Both the position numbers and the translations under genes were made by a program. Under the pieces are notes generated by a model. That model searched no databases and was not told where the DNA came from. It worked only from the letters and a program-made list of their open reading frames with translations. A stretch of 64,000 bases of DNA from Planctomycetota bacterium (lineage in GTDB: Bacteria > Planctomycetota > UBA1135 > GCA-002686595), in the NCBI GenBank assembly GCA_020638855.1, contig JACKHT010000004.1:124001-188000 (forward strand), given 5' to 3'. This document shows, piece after piece, positions 51,879 through 60,236 of this stretch; within the stretch, counting starts at the first letter, position 1; every line of letters starts with the position of its first letter.

Positions 51879-52703
51879 TCAACCAAGCAGGTTGAGGGCG
51901 ATTTGCGGCTGGGCGTTGGCCTGAGCCAGCACCGAGGTCGCAGCCTGCTGCATGATCGAGTTGCGGGTCATGTCCGCGGTCTCGAAGGCGACGTCCACGT
52001 CGCGGATCCGGCTCTCAGCGGCCGACAGGTTTTCGGTCACGGTCTGGATCGAACGGATCGCAGACTGCATCCGGTTCTGGTCCGCACCGAGACCACCGCG
52101 CGCCGTGTTGACGTCGCCGATGGCGGTGTCGAGGGCCGCGAGCGCCGCAACGGCGCCGGTATCGGTGGTGACGTCCAGCGATCCCGAGTCCACGCCAAGC
52201 GTGGCGGAGCTGACGTCGGTCAGGTCCAGGGTGATGGTGTCACCGCTGTTGAGGCCAACCTGGATGTTCAGGGTAGCGGTCGAACCGTCGAGCAAGGACA
52301 CGCCGTTGAACTTCGTTTCGCCGGAGATACGGTCGATTTCGTCGGTCAGCGAGGTGAACTCGGCCTGGATGGTGTCACGGTCTTCGCTCGAAAGCGTACC
52401 GTTGGACGACTGCATGGCGAGCTCGCGCATACGGCCGAGGATGTTGCTGACTTCGCCCAGGGCGCCTTCAGCGGTTTGGCTCAAGGACAGGCCGTCCATG
52501 GCGTTGCGGCTGGCAACGCCGTAGGAGCGGATCTGGCCGCGCATTTTCTCAGAAATGCCCAGGCCGGCGGCGTCATCGGCAGCGCTAGCAATGCGCAGAC
52601 CGGACGACAAACGAGCGTAGTTGCCTTGCAGGCGGCCAGACACGTTGGACAAGTTGCGTTGCGCACTCATCGACGCGATGTTGGTGTTGATACGAAGTCC
52701 CAT
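51879..52703 (-). CDS. fliC: Flagellin (short, D0-D1 type), copy 1
   Basis: 274 residues. N-terminal D0/D1: GLRINTNIASMSAQRNLSNV, then LSSGLRIASAADDAAGLGIS and DGLSLSQTAEGALGEVSNIL. C-terminal: AAESRIRDVDVAFETADMTR, then QQAATSVLAQANAQPQIALN. The centre is only about 80 residues, so domains D2/D3 are absent. AAGGAAAAAGAG precedes the ATG. It is one of two tandem paralogues. I could not find a convincing promoter in the 296 bases upstream. Confidence 0.96.
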   Translation of the reverse strand: MGLRINTNIASMSAQRNLSNVSGRLQGNYARLSSGLRIASAADDAAGLGISEKMRGQIRSYGVASRNAMDGLSLSQTAEGALGEVSNILGRMRELAMQSSNGTLSSEDRDTIQAEFTSLTDEIDRISGETKFNGVSLLDGSTATLNIQVGLNSGDTITLDLTDVSSATLGVDSGSLDVTTDTGAVAALAALDTAIGDVNTARGGLGADQNRMQSAIRSIQTVTENLSAAESRIRDVDVAFETADMTRNSIMQQAATSVLAQANAQPQIALNLLG

Positions 52704-52938
52704 AGGGTCTCTTTTTCCTTGGATGGAGTAGATCTAACTCGGACATCAAACCCGGAGTCCTGTTCCTCCACGGTCTTTGTCTGGTCTTGGCGCCATGTCC
52801 GTTTTGGCGTCGGGGTCCAGAAAAGCAGGGGCTTCCGGGTGTTCTTCGCCAAAGCACGCCTCCTGGGGAGTCGGCGTCGCACTGGCGTTGTTTGGGTTGT
52901 TGAGAGAACTCTTCTAGTTTGTGGCTGCGGGGGAGATA

Positions 52939-52964
52939 GGGGGACCGCCTTGCGACGGCCCCCC
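52939..52964. terminator. Hairpin after flagellin gene 2
   Basis: GGGGG plus CCG pair with CGG plus CCCCC around a short loop, 36 bases after the flagellin 2 stop on the minus strand. There is no clear T-run. Confidence 0.4.
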
Positions 52965-52999
52965 CCTCAGCGATCGGCACTAGAGGCCGTTTTTCTTGG

Positions 53000-53842
53000 T
53001 TATCCCTGCAGGAGGGAGAGAGCGATCTGCGGCTGGGTGTTGGCCTGCTGCAGGATGGAGACGGAGGCTTGCTGCATGATCGAGTTGCGGGTCAAGTCCG
53101 CGGACTCGGAGGCCACGTCCACGTCGCGGATGCGGCTCTCGGCGGCAGAGAGGTTTTCCTTGGCGCTCTGGATGCTGCGCAGCGAACTCTCCATGCGGTT
53201 TTGCTGGGCACCCAGGTCCCCGCGGCTCGAGTTGGTGTAGGTGATGGCCGCATCCAGGCGTCCCAAGGCGATTTCGGCATTGGCCGAAGTGCTGACGTCC
53301 AGTGCGTTGCCGGAAACGGTCAGGTTCAAACCAGAAGCGTTGTCTGGGCGCAAGTCGGCCAGGTTGAGGATGATGGACTCACCGCTGTTGAGACCAATTT
53401 GCATGGAAAGCGTCGTGGCAGACCCATCGAGCAAGTTGATGTCGTTGAACTGAGCCTGGCTCGAGATGCGATCGATTTCGGAGATCATGGCTTGGAACTC
53501 GGCGTCCACCGTGGTGCGGTCCTCATCCGACAGCGTTCCGTTGCTCGATTGCATGGCGAGTTCGCGCATGCGGCCCAGGATGTTGCTGACTTCGCCCAGC
53601 GCACCCTCAGCGCTTTGCGCCAAGGAGATGCCGTCTTGGGCATTGCGGGAGGCCACCGTGTACGAACGGATCTGCGAGCGCATCTTTTCCGAGATGGCGA
53701 GACCCGCCGCATCATCGGCGGCGCTGGCGATGCGCAGGCCGGAGGCCAGACGCGAGTAGTTCCCTTGCAAGCGGTTCGTGACCACAGACATGTGGCGCTG
53801 CGCAGTTAGGGAGGCGATGTTGGTATTGACTCGAAGGCCCAT
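53000..53842 (-). CDS. fliC: Flagellin (short, D0-D1 type), copy 2
   Basis: 280 residues from the ATG at 53842, preceded by AAAGGAG. It has the same conserved ends as copy 1 (GLRVNTNIASLTAQRHMSVV and AAESRIRDVDVASESADLTR), while the central part differs (NASGLNLTVSGNALDVSTS). The open frame extends upstream to 54157 but only this start gives flagellin. The two filament proteins may form different segments of one filament or be used at different times. Confidence 0.95.
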   Translation of the reverse strand: MGLRVNTNIASLTAQRHMSVVTNRLQGNYSRLASGLRIASAADDAAGLAISEKMRSQIRSYTVASRNAQDGISLAQSAEGALGEVSNILGRMRELAMQSSNGTLSDEDRTTVDAEFQAMISEIDRISSQAQFNDINLLDGSATTLSMQIGLNSGESIILNLADLRPDNASGLNLTVSGNALDVSTSANAEIALGRLDAAITYTNSSRGDLGAQQNRMESSLRSIQSAKENLSAAESRIRDVDVASESADLTRNSIMQQASVSILQQANTQPQIALSLLQG

Positions 53843-54240
53843 AAAGGCTCCTTTGGTAACGTTCTCTAGTGATTTGGCTGAGTTGGAACAGCGGGGTGCT
53901 GGTCCAAGAGAAGATCCGGTCGCTGAACCGTTCCTTCGCTCGATGGGGTTCTCGGTGGCCCGGGGGTTTGGTTGAGCCAGACCCCCCGTTTTCCTCCGGT
54001 TTCGGCCGGTTTCGTCCCCAAACGAGCCGGACGCGATCCGTTGCGAGCCAGCCAGCGGTCCGGATGTGGAAGTTCTTTCCGATTCGAAGGCTCGAGGCGC
54101 TTTGCACGGGCTCAAACATCCTTCGAGCCCGCCCCCGTCCGCTCCGACCGATTCCAACTCCTGCGCTCAGGGAGGACTGCGAGCGGCCCGCGACCTATCT
54201 GTTATGGATTCACCCGGTCTCCGGGGCCTACACTCCCCCC
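53843..54240. other. Divergent regulatory region between flagellin 2 and the FlrC-like gene
   Basis: 398 bases without a gene. It must hold the flagellin 2 and activator promoters. I searched for sigma-28 and sigma-54 patterns; the nearest is a GCCGAAAC on the minus strand (around 53999-54006) with a poorly spaced upstream element, which I do not accept. Confidence 0.5.
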
Positions 54241-55596
54241 ATGGCAGCTTTGGTCTTGATCGCCGACGATGATCCCGGAGTGCGCATGGCCCTGGTGGCC
54301 CTGTGCCGGGAGGCGGGCTATCGGACCCTCGAAGCGAGTTCGGGTCGCGAGACCCTCGAGCAGGTCGCGGCCCACGAACCCGACTTGGTGTTGCTCGACC
54401 TGGACATGCCCGATGGTTCGGGCATGGAGGTCCTATCCCAATGGACCGGCCAAGAGGACACCCCGGCCGTGGTGATCCTGACCGGCTATGCCGATGTCCG
54501 CACCGCGGTCCAAGCCATGCGCCTGGGCGCGGACAACCTCTTGGAGAAGCCCGTGGACAGCCCGGATTTGCGCAAGGTCATCGAGCGCATCCTGGTGGGC
54601 CGCGGCGTACGAGCGGAGCGGGACCGCCTGCGGCGCGAGTTGGCGGAACTGCGGCCCGGGCACGTCATCGGCAACTCGCGGGCCATGCAACGGGTGTTCG
54701 AGCACGTCGAGCGGGTCGCCCAGGCCCCCAAGTCCACGGTCCTGATCACCGGCGAGTCCGGTGTAGGCAAGGAATTGATCGCGCGCGCCGTGCACGAGCG
54801 ATCCAACCGGGCTCAAGAGCCCTTCGTAGCCATCAACTGCGCGGCCCTGGCCGAGAACCTGCTCGAAGCCGAACTCTTCGGGTACGAACCCGGTGCTTTC
54901 ACCGGCGGCAACCCAAAAGGCCACCGCGGACTGATCGCCAGCGCCGGGTCGGGCACGGTGTTCCTCGACGAGATTGGCGAACTGGCCCCGGCGCTGCAGG
55001 CCAAACTCCTGCGCGTCTTGCAGGAGCGCACCTACCGGCGCGTGGGAGGCAACGACGACCTGGTGATGGACGCCCGCATCGTGGCAGCCACCAACCGCGA
55101 TTTGGTGTCGATGGCGGAAGAAGGGAGTTTCCGCGAGGACCTCTACTATCGCCTCAACGTCCTTTCGATCGTCGTTCCGCCCCTGCGCGAGCGGCCCGAG
55201 GACATTGCGCCGATCGCCATCCACTTCTTGGCACGCTTCGGCGAAGACCTGGGCCGCACCTACACCGGCTTCTCCGAAGCGGCCATGGATCGCCTGCGCA
55301 CCTATGCTTGGCCTGGAAACGTGCGCGAGCTACGCAACACGATCGAACGAGCAGCCCTGTTTGCCGGTGGCGGGCTGATCCGCCCTGAGCAACTGCACCT
55401 GGAACCGCGCGCCGCCCTGGTCAGCCCCGCCAAGGGCCCTACTCTGCCCCTGCCGAGCTTCAAGATTAAGGACGTGGAACGCACGCTGATCGAAAAAGTC
55501 GTCAACGACTGCGCGGGGAACCGCAGCCTCGCGGCTCGCCAGCTAGGCATCAACCGGACGACTTTGTACAACAAGCTCAAGGACTACGGCCTGTAG
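54241..55596 (+). CDS. FlrC/NtrC-like sigma-54 response regulator
   Basis: 451 residues from the ATG at 54241. Receiver domain 1-120 with acidic triad DDD at 9-11 and phospho-acceptor Asp53 in VLLDLDMPDGSG. AAA+ domain: Walker A ITGESGVGKELIARAVHERS (about 170), the sigma-54-contact loop as EPGAFTGG (about 218; usual sequence GAFTGA), Walker B GTVFLDEIGEL and arginine-finger region FREDLYYRLNVL. C-terminal Fis-type helix-turn-helix NRSLAARQLGINRTTLYNKL. It activates sigma-54 promoters; the two in this window, at the fliO operon and at 58589, are flagellar-cluster promoters, so it is the likely flagellar master activator. Confidence 0.88.
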   Translation: MAALVLIADDDPGVRMALVALCREAGYRTLEASSGRETLEQVAAHEPDLVLLDLDMPDGSGMEVLSQWTGQEDTPAVVILTGYADVRTAVQAMRLGADNLLEKPVDSPDLRKVIERILVGRGVRAERDRLRRELAELRPGHVIGNSRAMQRVFEHVERVAQAPKSTVLITGESGVGKELIARAVHERSNRAQEPFVAINCAALAENLLEAELFGYEPGAFTGGNPKGHRGLIASAGSGTVFLDEIGELAPALQAKLLRVLQERTYRRVGGNDDLVMDARIVAATNRDLVSMAEEGSFREDLYYRLNVLSIVVPPLRERPEDIAPIAIHFLARFGEDLGRTYTGFSEAAMDRLRTYAWPGNVRELRNTIERAALFAGGGLIRPEQLHLEPRAALVSPAKGPTLPLPSFKIKDVERTLIEKVVNDCAGNRSLAARQLGINRTTLYNKLKDYGL

Positions 55597-55667
55597 CCCC
55601 CTTCCTCGCCGGGGAGGCACGGACCCACTTCCCGGTGGAGCTGCCCCTTGCGGGGAACACGTACGTC

Positions 55668-57536
55668 ATGTCCCACGAAGCGATCCTTCTGCTCTTCCTG
55701 CTCGCAGGAGCGGTGTTCTTGTACATCACCCAATGGGTGAGCATCGAGATCACTTCGCTCGCCATCATCGTGGCGCTTTCGTTGTTGGGTATCTTGGAGC
55801 CAGCGGAAGCGCTCTCGGGCTTTTCCAATCCGGCCACCTTGACGGTCGCCAGCATGTTGGTGCTGAGCGCGGGACTCGAGCGCGCAGGCGTCGTCGACTA
55901 CGTTGCGCGGCTCCTGTCGCGCGGCTCGAGCGGAGGCATGCTGCGCTTGCTCGTGATCCTGGCCATCCCGACCATCGGGTTCAGTGCCTTCATGAACAAC
56001 ACGCCCGTGGTGGCGCTCATGATCCCCGTGGCGCTCACCATGGCGCGGCGGGCGAAGGTGGCTCCCTCGCGCGTGTTGTTGCCTCTCAGCTACTTCTCGA
56101 TTCTGGGGGGCACGTGCACGCTGTTCGGTACCTCTACCAACATTCTGATCGATGCGTTGTATCGCCAGGGCGGAGGGCCCGGTTTCGGCGTGTTCGAGTT
56201 CACACCACTGGGCTTGGTCTTCGTAGGCGTGGGCCTTGTGTACGTGCTGTTGTTCGCGCCCCGGATTCTGCCCGAGCGCACGGCCTTGGCCGACCTGCTT
56301 GCGATTCAGGCGCCCGGGCGGTTCATCACCGAGGTCATCCTCAAGCCGGGAAGCCGCTACTTGGGCATGACCTTGGGTACGGCCTTCCCCGAAAACCGCG
56401 ACGTGACGACCCTGCAGCTCGTTCGGGGGGAAGAGGCCATGCTCAAGCCCAAACCCGACTTCGTGCTTGAGGCAGGCGACGTCTTGTACGTGGAGTCCAC
56501 CGCGCGCAACCTGCACCACATCTTTCAGGACCCCGAATTGGAGCGTGGGACGGCCGTGGCCGACGAAGAGCGCGTCCCGATCTTTTCGCTCTTGGCCGGG
56601 GATTTCCCCAGCGACCCCGCAGCGCTCGGCCTGCAAGACTCGCCCAGCACCGAGCGCATCCAATCGGTGGACCTGCGCATCGCCGAAGCGGTGGTCACCC
56701 CGGCCTCGCGGTTTGTGGATCGTCCGGTGCGTTCGCTGGGATTGAGCCGCAAGCACGGGGTTCAGGTCCTCGCGATACGGCGCCACGGCAAACAGCACCA
56801 ATACCAATTGCGCGATCTGCGCCTCTCGGCGGGCGATGTGCTTTTGGTGCAAGGCGAACCCACCTCGCTGCGATTGATCCACGAGGAAGGCGACTTCCTG
56901 CTCGTGGAAGGAGTGGAGAAAACCCTCACCTTCCCCGAAAAGGCGCCGCTGGCGGTGGGCATTCTGATGGCGGTGGTGATCATGGCTGCCCTCGGAGTGG
57001 CCCCCATCGTGTTCTTGGCCCTGGCGGGCATCGGCGCCATGCTGGCCACGCGCTGCCTCGACATGCGGGCGGCGGTGCGCGCGGTCGAACCAGAAGTGTT
57101 GCTACTCTTGGCGAGTACCATCCCGCTCGGCATCGCCATCCAAAAGGTCGGCCTCGCGAGTCAGGCGGCCGGGGGGCTGATCCACTTGGTCGGTGAAGCC
57201 AACCCGTGGTGGGTGGTGGCGACGCTGTACTTGATCACGAGCTTTTTGACGGAAATTGTGTCGAACAATGCCACCGCCGTGCTCTTGGCCCCGGTTGCCC
57301 TGGGGGCCGCGGCCCACTTGGGCATCGATCCCAAGCCGCTTTTGATCGCGGTGGCCTTCGGCGCCAGCGCCAGCTTTGCCACTCCGATCGGCTACCAGAC
57401 GAATACGCTGGTCATGGGACCAGGGGGCTACAAGTTCCGCGACTACTTGAAGTTCGGGCTTCCCCTGAACCTATTGATGGCGCTTACGGCCTCGATCTTG
57501 ATCCCATGGATTTGGCCACTCACCGCGACCCCGTGA
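55668..57536 (+). CDS. SLC13/DASS-type transporter with two RCK_C (TrkA_C) domains
   Basis: 622 residues from the ATG at 55668; a GTG at 55635 is an alternative. Two bundles of membrane helices flank a cytoplasmic insert (about 215-405) holding two TrkA_C domains (VILKPGSRYLGMTL then LEAGDVLYVES; AVVTPASRFVDRPVRSLGL then LSAGDVLLVQG). The transport signatures are FMNNTPVVALMIPVAL, FGTSTNILIDALY and ITSFLTEIVSNNATAVLL with IGYQTNTLVMGPGGY. Related proteins move sulfate, dicarboxylates or other anions with sodium. Substrate not known. It shows no link to flagella except position. Confidence 0.85.
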   Translation: MSHEAILLLFLLAGAVFLYITQWVSIEITSLAIIVALSLLGILEPAEALSGFSNPATLTVASMLVLSAGLERAGVVDYVARLLSRGSSGGMLRLLVILAIPTIGFSAFMNNTPVVALMIPVALTMARRAKVAPSRVLLPLSYFSILGGTCTLFGTSTNILIDALYRQGGGPGFGVFEFTPLGLVFVGVGLVYVLLFAPRILPERTALADLLAIQAPGRFITEVILKPGSRYLGMTLGTAFPENRDVTTLQLVRGEEAMLKPKPDFVLEAGDVLYVESTARNLHHIFQDPELERGTAVADEERVPIFSLLAGDFPSDPAALGLQDSPSTERIQSVDLRIAEAVVTPASRFVDRPVRSLGLSRKHGVQVLAIRRHGKQHQYQLRDLRLSAGDVLLVQGEPTSLRLIHEEGDFLLVEGVEKTLTFPEKAPLAVGILMAVVIMAALGVAPIVFLALAGIGAMLATRCLDMRAAVRAVEPEVLLLLASTIPLGIAIQKVGLASQAAGGLIHLVGEANPWWVVATLYLITSFLTEIVSNNATAVLLAPVALGAAAHLGIDPKPLLIAVAFGASASFATPIGYQTNTLVMGPGGYKFRDYLKFGLPLNLLMALTASILIPWIWPLTATP

Positions 57537-57668
57537 CCGATTCGCGGGCCACGCACGGGGCGCCCTGTTCGACATCCGCAGTCGGCCAACCCGACTCGAA
57601 CACGCGATGCTCCCTTGCGATGGTGTCGGTCGAAGCCTAATGGCCCCGCAGTGTCCACGTCCAAAATC

Positions 57669-58376
57669 ATGTTCCCCGAACTTCGCAGTCGCATCGCCCA
57701 ACTCGGACTCCTGGGCCCGATCGCGCTGTTCATGGTGCTTGGGCCGGCGACGGGCGCGGTGGTCTTGGCAGCCACGGGCAAACTTTGGCTGGCGGGGTTT
57801 CTGGGTTTGGGTGTTTGGAAGGTCCCCGTGTTCCTGAGCCTGACTGCGGTCTTGGCGGGGCTCTCGCTGGTCCCCACCCATGCGGCGTCCCTGCTGGGGG
57901 GCATGGCCTTCGGTGCCTTCGGTGGAATTGGCTTGGCGCTGGTCGGGATCGCCTTGGCCGCTTGGCTTGGGTTCAGCCTGCTGCGCAAGCTGTGCCGCGC
58001 ACGTGCCCTTTCCATCTTGTCCCAGCGCCCCCAGCTCGAAGCCATCCACCGCGAGCTGACCGCCGGGCACATGCTGCGCAGCATCGGTCTCTTGGCTCTG
58101 ATCCGCCTATCGCCCGCCATGCCCTTCTCGGCCACCAATCTATTGATGTCCACGACAGGCATCGGATTGGTCCCGTTCCTGGCGGGATCGGTCCTGGGCA
58201 TGTCCCCCAGGGTGGTAGCCGTGGCGTGGATCGGATCGACCCTGACCGAGTTGGATTGGAGCCAAGCCTCCGATCGTAGACTCTTCTATCTAGGGGTGGT
58301 GGCCACCATCGCGGTGCTCTGGGTGCTGCGGGGCATTGCCAAGCGTGCTTTGGGTCAGATGACGCGCGAGGCGTAA
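57669..58376 (+). CDS. TVP38/TMEM64 (VTT/DedA-like) membrane protein
   Basis: About 235 residues from the ATG at 57669; a GTG at 57651 is equally possible. It has five or six membrane helices. The VTT signature is THAASLLGGMAFGAFGGIG, and SLLALIRLSPAMPFSATNLL-like sequence (LLALIRLSPAMPFSATN) matches the conserved re-entrant motif. Family members are scramblase-like membrane proteins, some moving polyprenyl phosphates or lipids. Substrate unknown. Confidence 0.8.
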   Translation: MFPELRSRIAQLGLLGPIALFMVLGPATGAVVLAATGKLWLAGFLGLGVWKVPVFLSLTAVLAGLSLVPTHAASLLGGMAFGAFGGIGLALVGIALAAWLGFSLLRKLCRARALSILSQRPQLEAIHRELTAGHMLRSIGLLALIRLSPAMPFSATNLLMSTTGIGLVPFLAGSVLGMSPRVVAVAWIGSTLTELDWSQASDRRLFYLGVVATIAVLWVLRGIAKRALGQMTREA

Positions 58377-58397
58377 AGCTTGTAGCCCGAAGGGGCT

Positions 58398-58422
58398 CGC
58401 AACCGCCCCTGGCGGGGCGTTG
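58398..58422. terminator. Hairpin after the DedA-like gene
   Basis: GCAAC and GCCCC pair with GGGGC and GTTGC, one base bulged, 22 bases after the stop codon. It would end transcription before the sigma-54 promoter at 58589. Confidence 0.45.
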
Positions 58423-58465
58423 CTAGGCCCGCTGCGGGCGAGGTGTCGAAAAATTGGGCACCTGT

Positions 58466-58544
58466 CGGATTCTGCCACTGGGAAAGGAATCCCCCCTGTG
58501 AACCTTGTTCCGGGGGGTCTGGGAACCTTTTTCCGGATTCTGCC
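58466..58544. promoter_or_regulatory. Spaced direct repeat, candidate upstream activator sites
   Basis: The 11-base sequence CGGATTCTGCC occurs at 58466-58476 and again at 58534-58544. These lie about 140-150 and 70-80 bases before the predicted sigma-54 start at 58615, the usual enhancer distance. Binding by the FlrC-like protein is inference. Confidence 0.45.
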
Positions 58545-58588
58545 TCAATCCCATCAAGCATTTTTCGGGTGGGGTCGAAATGCCCGCT

Positions 58589-58604
58589 TGGCACCGGTCT
58601 TGCG
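58589..58604 (+). promoter_or_regulatory. Sigma-54 promoter of the 58.6-64 kb operon
   Basis: TGGCAC, five bases (CGGTC), TTGCG: matches the sigma-54 consensus at all but the last base, GG-N10-GC exact. Predicted start near 58615, 13 bases before the first ATG. Confidence 0.87.
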
Positions 58605-58627
58605 ACGGGTGCCAGCGAGCCACGACC

Positions 58628-59257
58628 ATGAATCCCTCCCCCCAAGACCTCTCCCAAGCGGCTGTTTGCTGCGACGGCGAGCTGAAGCACCGCATCCAGG
58701 CCCTGCGGGCGGCCCTCATCGGGTTGACCCAAGGCATGGACAGCGACTGCGCCCACGGAGCGCAGGTCGTGGAAGCGTTGCAAAGCCTCGCCAGCATGGA
58801 CCAAAGCGCCAACTCGCTCTTGGAGTACGCGTTTCCGACCGCGATCGAGTCCACCATCCGTCCCTTGGACGACCTGGTGTTCGCTGCGGTAGGGCAACTC
58901 GAGGTTTCGGAACGGGCTCGGCTGCTCTTGGAGCTGACCGATGAGGCGGTTTTGGTCGCGGTCGACCCACGCCTGTTCTCGCGGCGCCTCGCCGAGATCC
59001 TGCGCGGAGCCCTGGGCTGCCAGAGCGGTTCGGTTTTCGTGCACGCGCACCCGGTCGACGAGGACTCGCACCTGTCCGTCGTGTGGACCTGCCGGCCCAA
59101 GCAAGACAACCACTTCCAGGCCACCATCGCCTACCAACTCGCCTTGCGCGACATGGAACGCATGGGAGCCCTCGCCGCCCAACCCGAACTTCCGGGTCCC
59201 CAGAACTGTTTGGTGTTGCGTTTGCCGCAAGCCCAGGACCAAGGAGGCCAGCAATGA
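58628..59257 (+). CDS. Kinase-like protein lacking an obvious active site (first gene of the sigma-54 operon)
   Basis: 209 residues from the ATG at 58628, the first start after the sigma-54 promoter. The N-terminal half is a helical hairpin (ELKHRIQALRAALIGLTQGM, then QVVEALQSLASMDQSANSLL) laid out like the DHp dimerisation domain of histidine kinases; a His is present (about 19) but the normal H-box is not. The second half (LLLELTDEAVLVAVDPRLFS, RRLAEILRGALGC, SVFVHAHPVDED) resembles an ATPase fold but has no N-box Asn or G-boxes. It may be a pseudokinase or phosphotransfer-like scaffold. Its stop overlaps the next start as ATGA. Confidence 0.6.
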   Translation: MNPSPQDLSQAAVCCDGELKHRIQALRAALIGLTQGMDSDCAHGAQVVEALQSLASMDQSANSLLEYAFPTAIESTIRPLDDLVFAAVGQLEVSERARLLLELTDEAVLVAVDPRLFSRRLAEILRGALGCQSGSVFVHAHPVDEDSHLSVVWTCRPKQDNHFQATIAYQLALRDMERMGALAAQPELPGPQNCLVLRLPQAQDQGGQQ

Positions 59258-60222
59258 AAGCACGTAGCCCGTACGTCCTGGTGGTCTCCCCCAGCGTCCA
59301 ACGCTCGAGCGATTGGGTCGAAGCCCTAGCCGAGCAGGGTTTCTCGGCCTTCGCTTGCGCTTCGGCGCGCGAAGCCCTGTGCGCACCGCGCCCCGAAATT
59401 CTGGTGACCGAGTTGGCCCTTCCGGACCACGACGGACTCGAATTGTGCGAGGCCCTGCAGGCCGGAAGCCGCGAAATCGCCACGATTTTGGTGTGCGACC
59501 AAGGCTCGCTCGAGCTCTACCGCCGCGCGATGAACCTGGGTGTGCACGACCTGCTGCCCGCCGATGCGCCCGCTTCCGACTTGGTTCCGCTGGTGCAATC
59601 CGCCAGCGAGAGCATGAACGCCGACAGCGGTTGTCTCGAATTCGCCGCCACGATCCCCTCGACCGCCACAGCTTGCGAGCAAGTTCAGCGCGAATTGGCA
59701 GCGTGGTTACTGGTCCGGGGCATCGCGCCTTCGACCCGCTGCCGCATCGCGACGGCTCTTGGTGAGTCGCTCGAGAACGCCTGCCGTCACGCCTATCCCG
59801 ACGACATCGGTGCCATCGACATCCAAGCGGTGCTCGACGGTACGCAACTCAACGTGCACGTGTTCGATCGCGGCGAGGGCCTCGATGAAATCCTCGTGCG
59901 TCGTCGCGAGGCCCTGGGCGAAGCCGGTGGTTTGGCCCGCATGCGCTCGCTGAGCGAAGAACTCACGGTGCACTCACACCCGACCCTGGGCACGCACCTA
60001 CGGCTGTCCTTCTCGGTGCACCGCACCCAGTTTTCGGAGGAAGCCTGCACCGACTTCGAAGACTTCGATTTCCTGGTACCCGACCACGTCCGCGCCCTTT
60101 TGACCGGCATCCAACGCCCCGGTGAGACCGAAGTGGTCCATCTTTCCCCGGCCGTTGCCGTCACCGTGGGTCGTTTGCTCGCCGGGCCCGACCCGTCCCA
60201 CCTCTTCGCGAGCGGCTTCTAG
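59254..60222 (+). CDS. Pseudo-receiver domain fused to RsbW-type HATPase domain
   Basis: 322 residues. Residues 1-120 have a receiver-domain layout, but the acidic cluster near the start is SPS, the phospho-acceptor position is Glu53 (LVTELALPDHDG), and the Lys-Pro switch is missing (LLPADAP). Residues about 130-270 are a serine-kinase/anti-sigma type ATPase: N-box ALGESLENACRHAY, G1 box VHVFDRGEG, and GGLARMRSLSEELTV with GTHLRLSF. This is the SpoIIAB/RsbW fold. A tail of about 50 residues follows. It could be an anti-sigma or anti-anti-sigma kinase whose receiver is locked in an active-like state. Coupled to the kinase-like gene upstream. Confidence 0.72.
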   Translation: MKARSPYVLVVSPSVQRSSDWVEALAEQGFSAFACASAREALCAPRPEILVTELALPDHDGLELCEALQAGSREIATILVCDQGSLELYRRAMNLGVHDLLPADAPASDLVPLVQSASESMNADSGCLEFAATIPSTATACEQVQRELAAWLLVRGIAPSTRCRIATALGESLENACRHAYPDDIGAIDIQAVLDGTQLNVHVFDRGEGLDEILVRRREALGEAGGLARMRSLSEELTVHSHPTLGTHLRLSFSVHRTQFSEEACTDFEDFDFLVPDHVRALLTGIQRPGETEVVHLSPAVAVTVGRLLAGPDPSHLFASGF

Positions 60223-60236
60223 TCCCCCATCCCGCC

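Noticed and set aside
53990..54020. GCCGAAAC with an upstream GTTT on the minus strand, like a sigma-28 promoter for flagellin 2
   Set aside because: The upstream element is two bases off the required 11-base spacing and matches poorly when aligned properly.
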